Shown: positions 1 to 12,140, counted from the first letter of the stretch. The stretch is DNA of 64,000 nucleotides from Pomphorhynchus laevis (GCA_012934845.2 WNNJ02000044.1:1-64000), one strand, 5' to 3'. A program made the numbers and translations. Notes: a model not told the origin generated them from the letters alone.

Positions 1-500
1 AAATCCAAGACTTTTCTCTAGTAAGGGTTGGCCCATCTCGTCAAGACTTTTGAGGATCGCTTTAGCATTTCCTCTCATCAGTGCGACGGACAAGCGCTGA
101 AATAACTGACCCGCTGTGCTACAATACGGGGTACCGTTTCTACATGACATAGAACGAGCAATGAAACGAATTAGCTTTTCCCCTTGGGGGTTCCATCCTC
201 CGTAAGTTTCAACAACTGCTGCCGTAAAACTGTATCCATTCTCCTCTAATTTGCGTTTATATTTCCTTTCCTTGACACAGGTGGCATACTTGCTTGCGGC
301 ATAGCCAGGGATCTCAGAAGCCATGGAAATATAAGCATTTTGTTGAGGGTTAGTTACGGCAAAATCAACTGCTAAAGGAGGGTCCTTATAAAATAGAATG
401 TCCGCCGGTCTCTCTCGCAAACCACGAATAAGGTTGGGTACCTCCTTTGCCACCCTCAATCCAGCAGAAACCAAAACATTGTATATGTGGGAAATTACAA
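1..500 (-). CDS. C-terminal part of a retroelement-type protein with endonuclease-like (RLE/PD-D/ExK-like) region, partial
   Basis: Reading the minus strand from about 500 down to base 1 gives one continuous frame of about 165 codons that leaves the window still open. It contains an R-P-A-D-I stretch followed by A-V-D-F-A-V, then a conserved A-x-x-K-Y and later V-E-T-Y-G-G-W and L-F-Q-R-L-S-V-A-L-M-R-G-N-A. I recognise this ordered set from a common C-terminal domain behind reverse transcriptases in invertebrate retroelement proteins; the P/A-D...D spacing resembles the restriction-like endonuclease of R2-group LINEs. The assignment is from memory of the family, not from a search. The upstream RT part is not visible: above about 550 the frame closes and AT-rich repeat DNA begins. 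It is either a 5'-truncated element or a terminal exon. GC content is clearly higher than in the surroundings. Confidence 0.5.
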
Positions 501-604
501 AGTAAATCAATAGTACATAGTATCGACTTATTTCTATAATTGTTATTATAGAACATAATGTATACATTATGTACATTATGTAATATATTTTTAGGAACGA
601 ATAA

Positions 605-1830
605 TAAATAATTTGTCCGGTGAACGAATTGTTCACTGGACAGTAAACTGTAAGCTGTCTTTTTTAATATAGTGAATATTTTGATATAGTGAACATTGCT
701 TACACGAAACGTATTCTTTTATTGGTCGTTTCATATTATCCTCGTTTGGTTCTTTCAATCCTATCAGCATCAATGTACACTATACAATCAGAGTGGATGA
801 ACCTCATCAACAGTGAACCACGCCTACATTTCATGTTTCGGTTCTGTTACTGTTTCTGCTGATCTCCTTGTCTCCGAAATGCTTATTTATATTTGACTCG
901 TTCTACCAAATCACACAATTTATGGCTTATATAGTTGGTGTAGGCGGTAACTATTATTCACAATTCGAATCCACCACACCGAATTTTTATTTTTATTTCG
1001 TTCCTATACGAATTGTTCATCGGACAGTAAAACGTAAGCTGTCTTTTTACTATTGTGAAAATATTCAGTACCTACATGATCTGTATTCTTACATTGATCG
1101 GTTTCATATTATAATAGTGTGGTTCTTTTAATCCTATCAGCATCACTGTACGCTACAATCAGAGTGGGTGGACCTCACCAGCAGTGAGTCTACGCATACA
1201 TTTCGCCTTTTAGTCCTGTTACTGTTTCTGCTAAATTCCTTGTCGACGAAATGCTGGTTTCTATTTGGCTTATATACCAAATTACACAATTAATGTGTTC
1301 TAGATATTTGGCGTGGGCGGTAACTATTATTCGCAATTCGATCCCACCACACACTGAATTTTTAATTATTCGTTCCTATATTTTTAGGAACGAACAAAAT
1401 AAATAATTTTTCCGGTAACCGAATTGTTCACTGGACAGTAAATTGTAAGCTGTCATTCTTACTATAGTGAATATTCATTTCTTGCACGAGACGTACTCTT
1501 TCATTGGCCGGTTTTATATTATCCTTGTGTGGTTATTTCAATCCTTGAAATAATCACACGTGGTTCTTTCAAGGATTCGAATTATGGGTTCGAAATCCGA
1601 ATATTAGTGACTGCCTCTTCCAATTATAGAACAAATAAATTGTGTAATTTGGTATATAATCTAAATATTAACTAACATTTCGGAGAAACGGGGTTCAGCA
1701 ATAACAGTAGCAGGACCGAAATACTGCTGATGAGGTTCATCCATGCTGATTGTAGTGTACAACGATGCAGATAGGATTGAAAGAACCACACAAGGATAAT
1801 ATGTAATCGATCAATGAATTAAAATATTTA
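605..1830. repeat. Tandem noncoding repeat, ~400-bp unit, with a partial inverted copy
   Basis: The start of a unit (CGAATTGTTCA followed by GGACAGTAAA) recurs at about 623, 1010 and 1420, giving periods of about 387 and 410 bp. Each unit then carries GTAAGCTGTC, a TTTCATATTAT block, an AATCCTATCAGCATCA block, an ACAATCAGAGTGG block and a CTGTTACTGTTTCTGCT block. Copies differ by perhaps 10-20 percent. From about 1600 to 1830 the same blocks appear in reverse complement, so the array ends in a foldback. No coding potential; the 87-codon open frame at 868-1131 lies inside a unit and looks accidental. It may be a satellite-like or terminal repeat of an unidentified element. Confidence 0.75.
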
Positions 1831-2159
1831 TGATTCGTATTTAATTCTTTATAATTATCCATACTTAAATATTGAGTTGTATATAAATCTGTTAAGTTAG
1901 AAAGGAATTTAATATCGATTTATCTTGTTCATTACATTTATGTAATTAAATTATACAACATAATAATGTTAATAAATCAATCACATTGTGATTAGCCTTA
2001 TTTGACTTGATTTACAATCAAACAATAATTTTCGAAATATGACATGTATAAATATTACAAATTACCTATTGTATTTTTTAATTTCAATGTGATTTTTATT
2101 CATCATTGATAGTTCTAATTATATTAGTAGTGAATTAAGACTTGCAATACCGTCTGGTA

Positions 2160-2297
2160 AGGTAAATGTAGTTCCATTCATTGTCCATGCGTAAAGGATG
2201 CTTCCTTCACCTGTACACGGTGGTCCTGTAAAGCTATCAATGTTTCGATAACGGTGTGCTTCAAAATTGTGTGTATCGCAGTCCCTTAAAAATGTGA
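2160..2297 (-). CDS. Probable exon of a PHM-like copper type II ascorbate-dependent monooxygenase
   Basis: The minus-strand frame (open 2119-2316) encodes a stretch containing P-P-C-T-G-E-G-S-I-L-Y-A-W-T-M-N-G and then L-P-D-G. This matches the conserved C-x(n)-I-L-Y-A-W-A-x-(N/D)-A-x-x-x-x-L-P-x-G region of peptidylglycine alpha-hydroxylating monooxygenase and DBH-like copper monooxygenases, enzymes that hydroxylate C-terminal glycine of neuropeptides in secretory vesicles. A possible splice acceptor (TTTATCAG) precedes the homologous part and a GT lies just after the L-P-D-G codons, so exon edges near 2297 and 2160 are inferred. Copper-binding histidine motifs and other exons were not found nearby. 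It could be a working exon flanked by large introns or an isolated pseudo-exon. Confidence 0.4.
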
Positions 2298-2519
2298 ACT
2301 GATAAAATTCTTGCATATGAAATTTTCTACAAGTCCTCCGATATTTAAGAAATCAAATCACTTGCTGAAGCATTTAATATTTTTGTATTTTAAGCTTTAG
2401 ACAATACTGAAACTATTATCTAAAAAATAAAAAACAAACATCCTTTATAATTTTTAAAGATTTTTAATACATGCATTATTAAAATTAAGATATAGGACTT
2501 TAGAAGGAACTAATATGTT

Positions 2520-2775
2520 GTCCTGATAAACTGTTGATAACCTGATGACTGTTCCTACAAATGACCTCTAATCCTTATTATCTTATACATTGTCTGTTAT
2601 TTAATATTCGATTCATAAAAATTGACTTTTATTATAAATTTCAATTTTAAATTTTAACTTGATATAAATATAAATTGTAAAATTTTTATATTATTTATTA
2701 TTAATCTTTATTTATAAAATACGTAGACTTAGTTATCTTCTGATCTAATCATTAGATCAATGATGTACCTACACA
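2520..2775 (+). mobile_element. PLE2 terminal fragment (decayed Penelope-like family)
   Basis: This stretch shares, in order, the CTGATGACTGTTCC / GACCTCTAATCCTTAT block, the CTGTTATTTA block, the TTTTAACTTGAT block and the terminal ACGTAGAC..AGTTA..TGATCT block with the better-preserved copy at 29150-30540. Only the noncoding tail of the element is present. It faces the next copy (3563-5060) in inverted orientation. Confidence 0.6.
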
Positions 2776-3562
2776 TTTCGTTGTGTTATTCTATTATCCC
2801 CATAATAGAATATCCTAATCCCGATATCCTAAATATCGGGATTGTGCTTTCATTACGAATTTTATTTTAATAAGACCGAATTGCTATATTGTAATTATTT
2901 ATTTGTAAGTTCATCTAATTGCTTAAGTTAGACTACAAAGTTCATTTTTAGTATTTGATTTGCTTTCCGTAAATACTAAATCAACAATTATTTCTAATAA
3001 TCCAACACGATGCATAAAATGTATTGTAATTTGTTAATATTCAAACGCATTATTGCATAAATTACTGCATTTAGTTGACTACTTGGTTATTTGATCGCTT
3101 ATGAATATTTATAATTTAGCAATTGACTAAACGTTTACGTACAAACCAAATAGCTGTAAAGTTACTTCAACTATATTATAGACTGAGAATAAGCCTACAT
3201 GCGTGAAGCAACTTAATTTATGTGAACACGATATTTTTATATTGATCTCAACCGTTCCACTGTCTCACGCATAATACAGATCTAATTATAATATATGTCG
3301 TGATCTAATCTGCTATATATCATGATGACTGACAGTGCTCATGGGTTCGCGGAAATTTCTAAAAGGTCCACTGGTACGAAATTGTATATAGAGGTTATTT
3401 TTTAATTGCATACGCATGAAGTGCACCAAAGTTGAAATACAAGAGTTAAGGCCCACTAGGTTTACCCACACACCAAAGGAAATACTTGGCTTGAGCAAAA
3501 TATAAAATGATTATTGTTGCTCAGTTAGGATGGAAAATTGTAATTAAATTTAGAAATATTAA
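2776..3562. other. AT-rich spacer, no gene recognised
   Basis: A perfect hairpin with CCCGATAT arms lies near 2818-2845. A 61-codon open frame on the minus strand (3313-3498) matches no family I know and I do not call it a gene. Confidence 0.5.
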
Positions 3563-5060
3563 CAATTCGGATCAGATAACTGAGACTACGTATTTTATAT
3601 AAAAATAAAGATTAAAAATAAACATCATAATATTTTTTATATCAAGTTAAAACTTATAATTGAAATTTAAAATAAAACTCAATTGTTATGAATTGACTAA
3701 TAAATAACAGACGGTGCATTAGAATAAGGATTAGAGGTCATCAGGAGGAAGTGCTATACTATCAGGTTTCGGTCCCTATTCCTCGACCCAGCATAGCAGC
3801 GCGCCAAATACGAGCTCATGACGTATTTCATCTAATTAAAATTTGATTATATAGTATCTTATTCTAATACAAAGTATATTATTTATTATCCATCCATAAC
3901 AATTTTCCGCTAATGATTTTAAATATATTTTTAATATTATTGTGTTGATTTATATATTTTACTATTTTCTGTTTGATTTTATTTTCATAGTAACCTAGTT
4001 TAAAATATGTATCTATTAAATTATTTAAATGATTTTGAAGAAAACCAATATCGTTACAAATTGTTGCAATTCTTGAAATTTCATTATTTAATGAATTATA
4101 TTTTATATTATATGGTATGCATTAATGCTCATGCAAAAATATGTTTCTTGTAAATTTAAATATGCCATCTTTACGATATAAATTAATAGTAGTTTAAGTT
4201 AATTTAATGTTCATATCTAGATATACACCTTCTTTATCATTAATATTGGTTTTGTTAAGAATGAGGCTACCTGGATAAATTTGTTAACTTATTGAATAAA
4301 AATTATTAGAGTTAATACACATATATCATCAATATATCGAAACATATATTTCATATCTTTATATCAATGATATAAATATATATATAAAGATATATCTTTA
4401 TATATCTCTATATATCTCTATATCTATTACCTCCCATTGGAACACCTTTTATTTGTCTGAATAAAGACGTCCCTACCTTTAAATAATTTTGATTTATAAA
4501 AATATTTAAGGATTCTAATAATTCAATTTTATCCATATATATTTACTTGACGGTTTAATTTTTGTTAGATATGCGTTATAGTTATTATAAGATTAATTAA
4601 TTTTTCTAATGGATCTTTAATATCTGGAAATCTAGATTTGTATAAAGGGTAATAAAATCGTACGTATTTATATTCTGAAAATTTATTACTTTTGTGTGCT
4701 CTAAAAATTCTTTTGTAGAATTAATACTGAAATAGTGTTTTATACCAGTATTAATTTCGACTAACCTACAATATTTTTTAAAGCGTTCTTTAATTACTTT
4801 AAGTATTTTATTCATATAAACAGAAAGGGGTTTTATTGTACACTTAAAAGCAATACATATGAACCTAGGTTTTATTGAATTTTTATGTAATTTTGGAATC
4901 CAATATAATATAGGTATAGTTTTATTATCTGATTTAAAATTAAAATTTAAAATAAAAATCAATTTTTATTAATTGAATAATAAATATTATACGATGTATT
5001 CGAAAAAGAAATAGAGGTCATCAGGAAGAATTGCTATGTTATCTGGTTTTTTCGTAATCT
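3563..5060 (-). mobile_element. PLE2 copy with reverse-transcriptase remnant
   Basis: On the minus strand, 4606-4962 encodes 118 residues including Y-W-I-P-K-L-H-K, K-P-R-F-I and Y-D-F-I-T-L-Y-T-N-L, typical of the fingers and motif A of Penelope-like reverse transcriptases. Further along (lower coordinates) a G-V-P-M-G-G-N codon run lies near 4440 and an R-Y-I-D-D-I run near 4340. The noncoding tail with GACCTCTAATCC and the TGAGACTACGTA end occupies 3563-3800. The coding part is interrupted at several points and a GIY-YIG domain is not seen. Composition is extremely AT-rich. Same family as 29150-30540 (+), 34796-35720 (-) and 37415-37935 (-). Confidence 0.7.
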
Positions 5061-7135
5061 ACGTCCTGTGAGCATTAATTTAACTAACAGTGATATGACT
5101 AATAGTTGCTGAAATAAAATTTACTTGAATGCACTAAATAATTATAAATTGAACGAGACACTGCAAATTGAGCATAAATTTAATAATCAGAATTAATAAA
5201 TTCCTATTTAAATTGTAATTTAATATATTATAATTATAACAAATCGAAAGTTTGCATACTCTTCTACCATCTAGCATGTCAGTTACCAAAGATCTTCATA
5301 TAGTCAATTAGTTTTAGTAGTAATATTGCTGGCTGGTTAAAGTACTAATCGTTCAGCAAAAAAATCTTATTTTAAATATAAAATATTCAATTTGCTTGTC
5401 TTAATAAACAAATGTTCCATTTTCAAATGAATCACATTATCAATCATTGGATTGAAACCGATATTCAGATAGGATTTATGTTTCTAAAGTTGCTTACCAT
5501 ACTGAATCTTGAGATTGGAATCGTTTATTTTCACAACCAAATAACAAAAGGTGGTGCACTCTTGAGTGATCTATTTTTGGTACAAATCGTCCTGAAATTA
5601 ATGATAAATTTATTTATAAAATTTTATCATAATTAATAATAAATAGTAAATATTTAATAAATTAATAATTTCTAAACAATTATCAATTTTGACTTTTCTT
5701 ATTTGATGTACAAATTCAATTGCGTTAGTTAAATTTTTTAATTATAAGACAGTATATTTTACAGCTATATTGTAATTAGGTAATTTTCTTTGAATATTAC
5801 ATGTGATTCGATAGCATTCTAAAAGTTTTTCATAAATTTTTATTTCTCTGGAAGAATCTTCAACTTTATGACTTGATATGCATCGGTTAGTAAATATTAT
5901 TTTATCCACTTACAATAGAACAAATACTTGCTGGCACCGTATACAAAATAGGACTAATTAGTTTTAATTAAGTAAAATATATTAGGAAAAAATGTGGTAT
6001 TTAAAAAATTATAACTATTATACAATGTTAAATTAATGGATAAGAAAATATGTCCATGAAGTTCATGCATTCCTTTATTTTATGAGAAATGAGATTGATA
6101 AAACCTCGCGAATTCTTTAATGATTAGTCTTATCCAGTGTCGATATTTTAAGTATTTTATGTGTCGATATTTTAGATATCGACACGTGTTCCTCGTTGAA
6201 AGACATCCTAAAGCTTCAAGATGCAACTCTGTATTTTATCAATTTACGATCAGTATACACACCTGCAAGTTATCCTTGTTCTATTAACGTTAAAGTAGAA
6301 TATATAACAGTTTCCACAAAAGGATTTCCAACCCAGTCATATTGAGTTTCTGTTAATTTATGGAAAATAATGACTCAATCTTCTAGAGCGGATTAATGTT
6401 CAACTATCATTGGTAGACTATCAATTTTACAACTATTATTTATCGATATAAACATTTCGAGACTGTCTTTCATCGCTGTTTCCAGATCTGTGGCTTTCTC
6501 TTGAACGCTTTTATTTTGTCAGTAAATGTAAGGATCTTTCCCATCTTACCTTGCATGCTAGAGTTCAAAATATTCGATACTGAAAGATAGATACTAAATA
6601 TTCTCACTTTGTAATCCAAAATTCACAGTTAAGGATGTCACAAGTATGTGATTGTTTCATTACTTTAAAAATGTGATTAGTTCTTGTCATGATTCATGTG
6701 CACATGTATGTACCTTGTCTCATATATATGTATCATCTCGATGTGCAAAAGTAGCCGTTTGTGCTGAGACTCAATGTTGGCGCAGAACTGTTCAAATAAT
6801 CAGGATTGAACTGGTCTAGTTTTAATTATGTTCACCATTCGATTAACTTGATATAAGACTTCTTTTCAGTTCTCTCGTAGTTTTTGATATCCAGCCCTCT
6901 CTACGACGAAAACAATGAGTCACAGCAATTTTCGGTTTGTTCATTTATAAAACATAAAGGCTCATATAGCAGTTTATTATAAAAGAGCTCCATATGTGAT
7001 ATTACCTGCACATGATTTTCACGATAATTATCATTTATTAATGTAGTATTTATTAAAGATGTAAAAAACGTCTTCGCTTTCAGAAGTCAGATTCAATTAC
7101 TTCCAAAATAAACTAATTTGTTATTTTATTTTGAT
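5061..7135. other. AT-rich intergenic DNA, nothing recognised
   Basis: No motif-bearing frame is visible on either strand. The 74-codon open frame at 5412-5636 has no recognisable domain. A small TCGATATTTTAGATATCGA palindrome sits near 6163-6182. Confidence 0.5.
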
Positions 7136-7600
7136 TTATAAACGAATAAATGCTATGAACTGCGCCTGGTTACTGATGTCGGTTAACTCGTCAACTTCCA
7201 GTGCTAAATCAGAACTCTGGAGTTTATTACCGCATACATTTTTTATATCAGATGACATTTCCAAAAACCTGTTAATAGTATCATTAGGTAAAGGTACCTT
7301 GCTTATTCTCATGGTTGATTCATTTCCTTGCACCGTATTGACAATATTTTGGCAAGCATGTAAAATAAGTGACTTTTCCAAAGTACGAGTATCTATATTT
7401 TGTGAGATCGGTTCAGATACTTGGAAAGAAACAGATTGAGCCTTAGCAGGAAACCGTTAAAATTGTAAAAGAATCAGCTGATGCTCTTTGCTATTCTGGC
7501 CTTCTATTAAAATAACTTGCTGGCTTGTTTTGTAAATGATATTGCTTACTCTTCGAATGTTTACAAAGTTTACCACGGAGCATACATTCATTTAACATTT
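7136..7600 (-). pseudogene. hAT-type (ZBED5/SCAND3-like) transposase fragment
   Basis: The minus-strand frame 7381-7136 encodes L-P-N-D-T-I-N-R, then E-M-S-S-D-I-K, then L-E-V-D-E-L-T-D-I-S-N-Q-A-Q-F-I-A-F-I-R. This follows the pattern of domesticated and mobile hAT transposases of the ZBED5/SCAND3 group (L-S-N-D-T-V-x-R-R-I-x-x-M-S-x-D-I ... L-Q-x-D-E-S-T-D-V), including the first catalytic-core aspartate. Upstream (7590-7440) a different frame encodes K-H-S-K-S-K-Q-Y-H and N-K-P-A-S-Y-F-N-R-R, matching the BED-finger end and its linker, so at least one frameshift and one stop separate them. The rest of the transposase is absent. A decayed DNA-transposon scrap. Confidence 0.65.
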
Positions 7601-7831
7601 CTATTTCATAGACTAAGCAAACTGGAGGCGGTCATCAGCATTTTCGGTTCATGAAAAGTCAAGGATTATGCCATTGTATTTAAAGGTTGGTCGTGATTGT
7701 AATTCTTACTATTGGAACACATTTTAAGGCCTGAGGGTTTTCTACTTTCAGAATTACTTTAATCAATCTCACGTTTCTTTTTAAGAAATAAGGCAATTTT
7801 TATGGATGAATTAATCTTAAAAATAATAATA

Positions 7832-8048
7832 TAATCAAAATCTTTATGGAATGAAGAACAGTATTTTATTTAATACAACAAAACGTTAATGTCCGATATT
7901 TCAATAGCTATTGCTATCATCGTAAGGAAATTAGTTTCCTGACGATAAAAGCAGTAGACGATGATAGCAGTAGCTATCGAAATATCGAGCATTAACGTTT
8001 TGTTGTATTAAATAAAAATACTATTATTCGTTCCATAAAGATTTTATT
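7832..8048. repeat. Foldback element with ~85-bp arms and a hammerhead-like core motif
   Basis: The left arm (AAAATCTTTATGGAAT ... ATCATCGT) is repeated as its reverse complement on the right, with a short centre near 7930-7960. The right arm, read on the plus strand, contains GACGATGATAGC, AGTA, GCTATC then GAAAT: a perfect 6-bp hairpin stem between a near CTGANGA box and GAAA. The same plan (stem, GAAA, TAT/CGT) is seen in the foldbacks at 22.0, 42.7, 45.9 and 51.8 kb. No coding content. Confidence 0.7.
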
Positions 8049-8625
8049 TATAAAAGAAAGAAGAAAATGGATATTTTCAAAAATAATATAAACGTTAATT
8101 ATTCAGAAACTTGTAAAAGGTACAATACGTTTACGCTTGACGGTGGCTCACAAGACGTACAAAAATTGTGAACCAGAAAACAGTTACAAGGAAAGATAAT
8201 AATAAGATCCTAATAATGAAGAAATGAAATGATCAGTTGTGTCAAAGAAATAGTATATTATAGTAATTTAATATATAACCTTTTCATATTTGGGCATGTT
8301 TTCAGAAATTCAACAACGCGCACATTGGAAAGCACGTAATTGTGAAAGTACTTGATAAAAACCTTAGAAAATATTACAGTTTGATGATATGTTTGGAAAT
8401 TGGAAAAATTCCCACTTTGATTTATTAAAAATACGTTCATTGTTGAACATTTTGATAGTCATTATTCTTAAATCAAAAAGATCAATCTGATTTTGCATTT
8501 AACGGTATCCGAAATGTCTTTGTCGAGGAAAAAGTTATAATTATTAAGAATAATTACAAGATAATATCATACAATAATATTACTTAAATAAAATACACAT
8601 TCAAGTTAAAACAATGATGAACGAG
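8049..8625. other. AT-rich spacer, nothing recognised
   Basis: The 60-codon open frame on the minus strand at 8258-8440 has no recognisable domain. No other structure seen. Confidence 0.45.
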
Positions 8626-8745
8626 AAAACATTGAGGAACGAGGAAACAACGAGGATCAGGAAACAACGAGGAACGAAGATACAACGAGGACAAAAATAA
8701 CCAACGAGATACGTGGAAACAAGGAGGACAAAAAACTTACAATTG
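8626..8745 (+). repeat. Degenerate short tandem repeat (AACGAGGA type)
   Basis: A purine-rich stretch repeats AACGAGG-like words (ACGAGGAACGAGG, AACAACGAGGA, ACAACGAGGAC) about eight times with irregular 10-20 bp spacing. It lies beyond the 3' end of the neighbouring minus-strand Gypsy fossil. Confidence 0.6.
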
Positions 8746-9059
8746 ACGGACATTTCGAATTGATGAACCTTTACGAAAGTTCAAATCGACATGGGTCGCA
8801 GAAAACAAACTTAAATATCTGCATACGTATCACGTCAAGTTGGATGTAATTCTGACGGCAGTAACGTCTAAACTACGGTATCTGTTAAGCGGTCAGATTG
8901 TGACGAGCTTACTAGGAGAAAGTTCATTTGTGGGTTTTGCTCTGCGTCTGTGAAACAAAAAGTTAAACAGGTAGCATAATTTAGCTGAATTTTAAAAGGA
9001 AGATATAATTAGTTAAACCAGGATAAGTAGTTGAATCATTAATTCACAATATTCTTCGT

Positions 9060-10480
9060 CGCTCTTCTTTGATTTTACTGGTAGTCGTCTAGGTATTTCG
9101 GTCTTCGTATGACCCGGCCCTTTGACGTTATCTTTTCGGAAATCATGTCATATTTTCTGGCAAAGAGTTTTCCTCCAAACTGTGGTCATTGATTTGACCG
9201 CAAAATTTGTTTTCTCTGTCTTGGTTCGTAATTTCTTCGGTTGAGTTGTTCTGATCGTTTGGTGTAACAACAGATTGATCATTTGGGTATATCGGATCTT
9301 GTGAAAAAAAGATGTTTCGTTTGATCTCTCAACTAATGGAATAATTATATGACTGTTAGAAATCGTAGCTTCTTTTCCGTTGCTCATCTGCACTCGGGAA
9401 TACTCTTTGTTTGCATAAAGAATTTTGCCATCGACAACTGCGGGGGAATTTTATTTGTACGATAAAAATTACGCACTAGTACCTGGTCGCCTTTAGTAAG
9501 GCGATTATACTCAGTTAGTCTAACTGGAAAACGACGAACGTGTGAACATTCACTCGTGTGGTGTTGTTCCGGTGGCTGTACACAATAACGACTGCATGGA
9601 ATGTAATGCGTGGTCCAAGACTTCTTCCCAACGTACTAGTGGCAGATAGAAATCGCACAGTCATAGCTGTACGACTCGCCACACAGTCCCGTTCAGACGT
9701 TTAATTTGTCCATTTCTGCGAGGATTATAAACTGAACTATGACTTACTGCAACACCATATTTTTCAAGGAATGAATAGAATTCAATGAATGTAAATGACG
9801 CACCACGGTCAGAGTGTACAAATTGAGGGGGACCAAAAAGGTTAAAAATTGATTTCAAACACCTTATAACTGTACCCGTAGACATGTCAGGAAAAGAGAA
9901 ACCGAATGGATATCGGGAGAATTCTCCACAGCAGAGAGGAGATAGGGCGTCGTGTATTCGATGGAATCGGACCTTTAAATCTATGGCTAGTCGCTCAAAA
10001 GATGTCGTCGTCTTCATTAAGTGACTGTCAGAGTTCGTCAGGAAACGCGGTTTTAGTCGAGCACATGAATGGCATTGACCTACAACAATACCTACGTCCT
10101 CGACTGTATAAGGAAGATTTCTTTGACGTACGAAGTCAGCAAATCTAGTGAGTCCAGGGTGGCATAATTGCTGATGTATTTCCTCAAGCTCTTTATGACT
10201 TCCTGAAGCGGTACTGACAGCACAAACATCGCGTGGCAACGTATCAGCAATTTTGTTTAAGTGTCCTGGTCGGTATCTGATTTCGTAGGTAAATTCGGAT
10301 AATTTCAGCTTACACCGCTCGATCGTTTCGTTTTTTATTTTACTGCGGTGCCGCTGATCAAAAATATACGATACTGAGCGTTGATCTGTAATTAGTGTAA
10401 ATTTCTTTCCTACGAGATAGTGTCTCCAAAATCGCAGAGCAAACACAATAGCATATGCTTCTTTTGTCGAGCATATCTTT
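9060..10480 (-). mobile_element. Gypsy-type LTR retrotransposon fossil (RNase H, integrase and tail)
   Basis: On the minus strand the piece carries, in order, an RNase H segment (W-R-H-Y-L-V-G-K-K-F, I-T-D-Q-R-S-V), a connecting segment ending R-Y-R-P-G-H-L-N, a zinc-binding integrase head (H..H..C..C: L-C-H-P-G, C-H-S-C) and an integrase core with H-S-D-R-G-A and N-P-R-R-N-G-Q. Lower coordinates hold the integrase tail. Gag, protease and most of the RT are absent and no LTR was recognised. It belongs to the same group as the element at 12.2-15.85 kb but is clearly a separate, diverged copy. It is broken, with several interruptions; an old insertion. It abuts a LINE fragment of opposite orientation near 10480. 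Confidence 0.85.
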
Positions 10481-12140
10481 GAGAATCTTTATCGCATTGC
10501 AGGCGTATATAACCAGTAATAGAGGTGGTGGATTGATTTTTTATGTACATAATAGCGTAACGTTCAAGTTATTAGATGTAAAATCATAAGCAGTAATTGA
10601 GGTTTTATGGGGTAGTATATTGCTACCTACTCATAAATCAGCCATTATCGGTCTAATCTATCGCAGTCCGTGATCTAATGTGAGTTGCATAATCGATGAC
10701 TTGCTGAAATTTGGTTACCGTAATAATGTTATAGTAGTGGGTGATTTAAATATGCTAACTGTCGATTGGAGTAGTTATATGTGCTCTGCGAGTGATCATT
10801 CCACGGGTCTCTGCAGATCATCGTTCTATACTCGATATTTGCCTTACATCAGAAAATGCATGATCAATGCTGCTACGCATGTGGATCCTCTAGGCAACTC
10901 AGACCATTGTTTAATCTGCTTCGAATCAAATTTCTGACATGTATAGTCGCACCCTAAGCATTGTTCCAATATGCTGCAATGTTTCAAGACTGACTTTGAA
11001 TAAGTCCGTCAATCTCTATCCAGCATATGTTGGTTTGATCCCTTAACTGTTGAAGTTGAGATATCATGGCATCAGTTTGAATCAGTTCTGCATGAATTGC
11101 TTCAACGATTTTCTCATCATAAGGTAGCCAGGATACGTACACATCACTGTCCTTGACTTAATAAAGAGCTAAAAGACTCAAATTAATAAAGTTGGCTAAC
11201 GTCAGGTCTTCTAAACAACTAGTAGACTATAATTAATTTAAAAATATTAGAAATGGCTTCACATATCTTAAGCGTCTGAAAAAATGTCAATTTGAAGAAA
11301 GATTAGCAAAACTGTCTGTACGCGATCCTAGATCATTGTTCAACTATGCAACTTTTAAGAGTGGCGTTGGTAGTAGTTCCATCGTTGATAGCAATGTATG
11401 CATTCTAGTTCACCACATTGATATAGCCACTGCTTTGGTTGTAAATTTCTGGTACCAGCTTCTAACACTCATCTAGAAATGGGTTAATCTTACTGTCCAT
11501 CAATTTATGATGTTATTCTCACGTTTTCTGTTCATGATGTTATAAATGAGCTCAAGAAGCTCGAATCATTTGGTCCTATCGGTCCTGATCTCCTTCAACC
11601 AATATACTTGAAGAATCTTGCCGACATTATCGCCCTTCTTTTGTGTTCGATCTTTATTGCTTATATCCATCTTGGTCGAGTTCCAAATGATTGATTAAAT
11701 CAATAGTTGTTATTATTATGTTATTATACAAAAGAGGGAATCGATGTTTTGTGGAAAGTTATAAGCCTGTGAGTTTGACTTGTGTATCTTGGTGTATATT
11801 GGAGAAGATGTTATGTCGTATAATCATCAACTACCTAGATAATCATAGGTTATTACGCTATAATCATCATGGCTTCTGGAGAAATCACTCGACTGTGACG
11901 AATATTTTGATACCCCAGGAAAGTTGGGGTATCAATGTCGACGTTGTATTTTTTGATTTTTGAAGGCTTTTGACTTTGTTCGTCTTGATATATTGATTCG
12001 TAAAATGCAGGCGTTGAATATCAATCATATTATTATTCGCTGAATAGGTGATTTCATATCACACCGCTAGTATCAAGTAAGGGTTAATGGTATTTTCTCT
12101 GATCGATACCCCGTTCTGTCATATAAGGAAATAACTATAT
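10480..12140 (+). mobile_element. CR1-like LINE fragment (endonuclease and partial RT)
   Basis: Near 10510-10590 the frame gives R-G-G-G-L-I-F-Y-V-H-N-S, and 10680-10937 encodes V-V-G-D-L-N-M followed by N-S-D-H-C-L-I-C, the G-D-x-N and S-D-H motifs of an apurinic-type LINE endonuclease. At 11691-11963 comes the fingers/palm part of an RT: S-Y-K-P-V-S-L-T, L-E-K-M, H-H-G-F-W and V-D-V-V-F-F-D-F. Stops and frameshifts split the reading (for example between the F-F-D-F codons and the next segment, and within the endonuclease). It ends before the YADD region where Gypsy-like sequence begins at about 12.15-12.2 kb. Related to, but not the same copy as, the LINE at 16.1-17.7 kb. Confidence 0.75.

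Noticed and set aside
790-830. CTGTTGATGAGGTTCATCC-like word on the minus strand of the 0.6-1.8 kb repeat as a hammerhead
   Set aside because: Lacks the GAAA box after a paired stem II in the right order.
5412-5636. 74-codon plus-strand frame as a small gene
   Set aside because: No domain, no neighbours to support it, and frames of this length are common in this composition.
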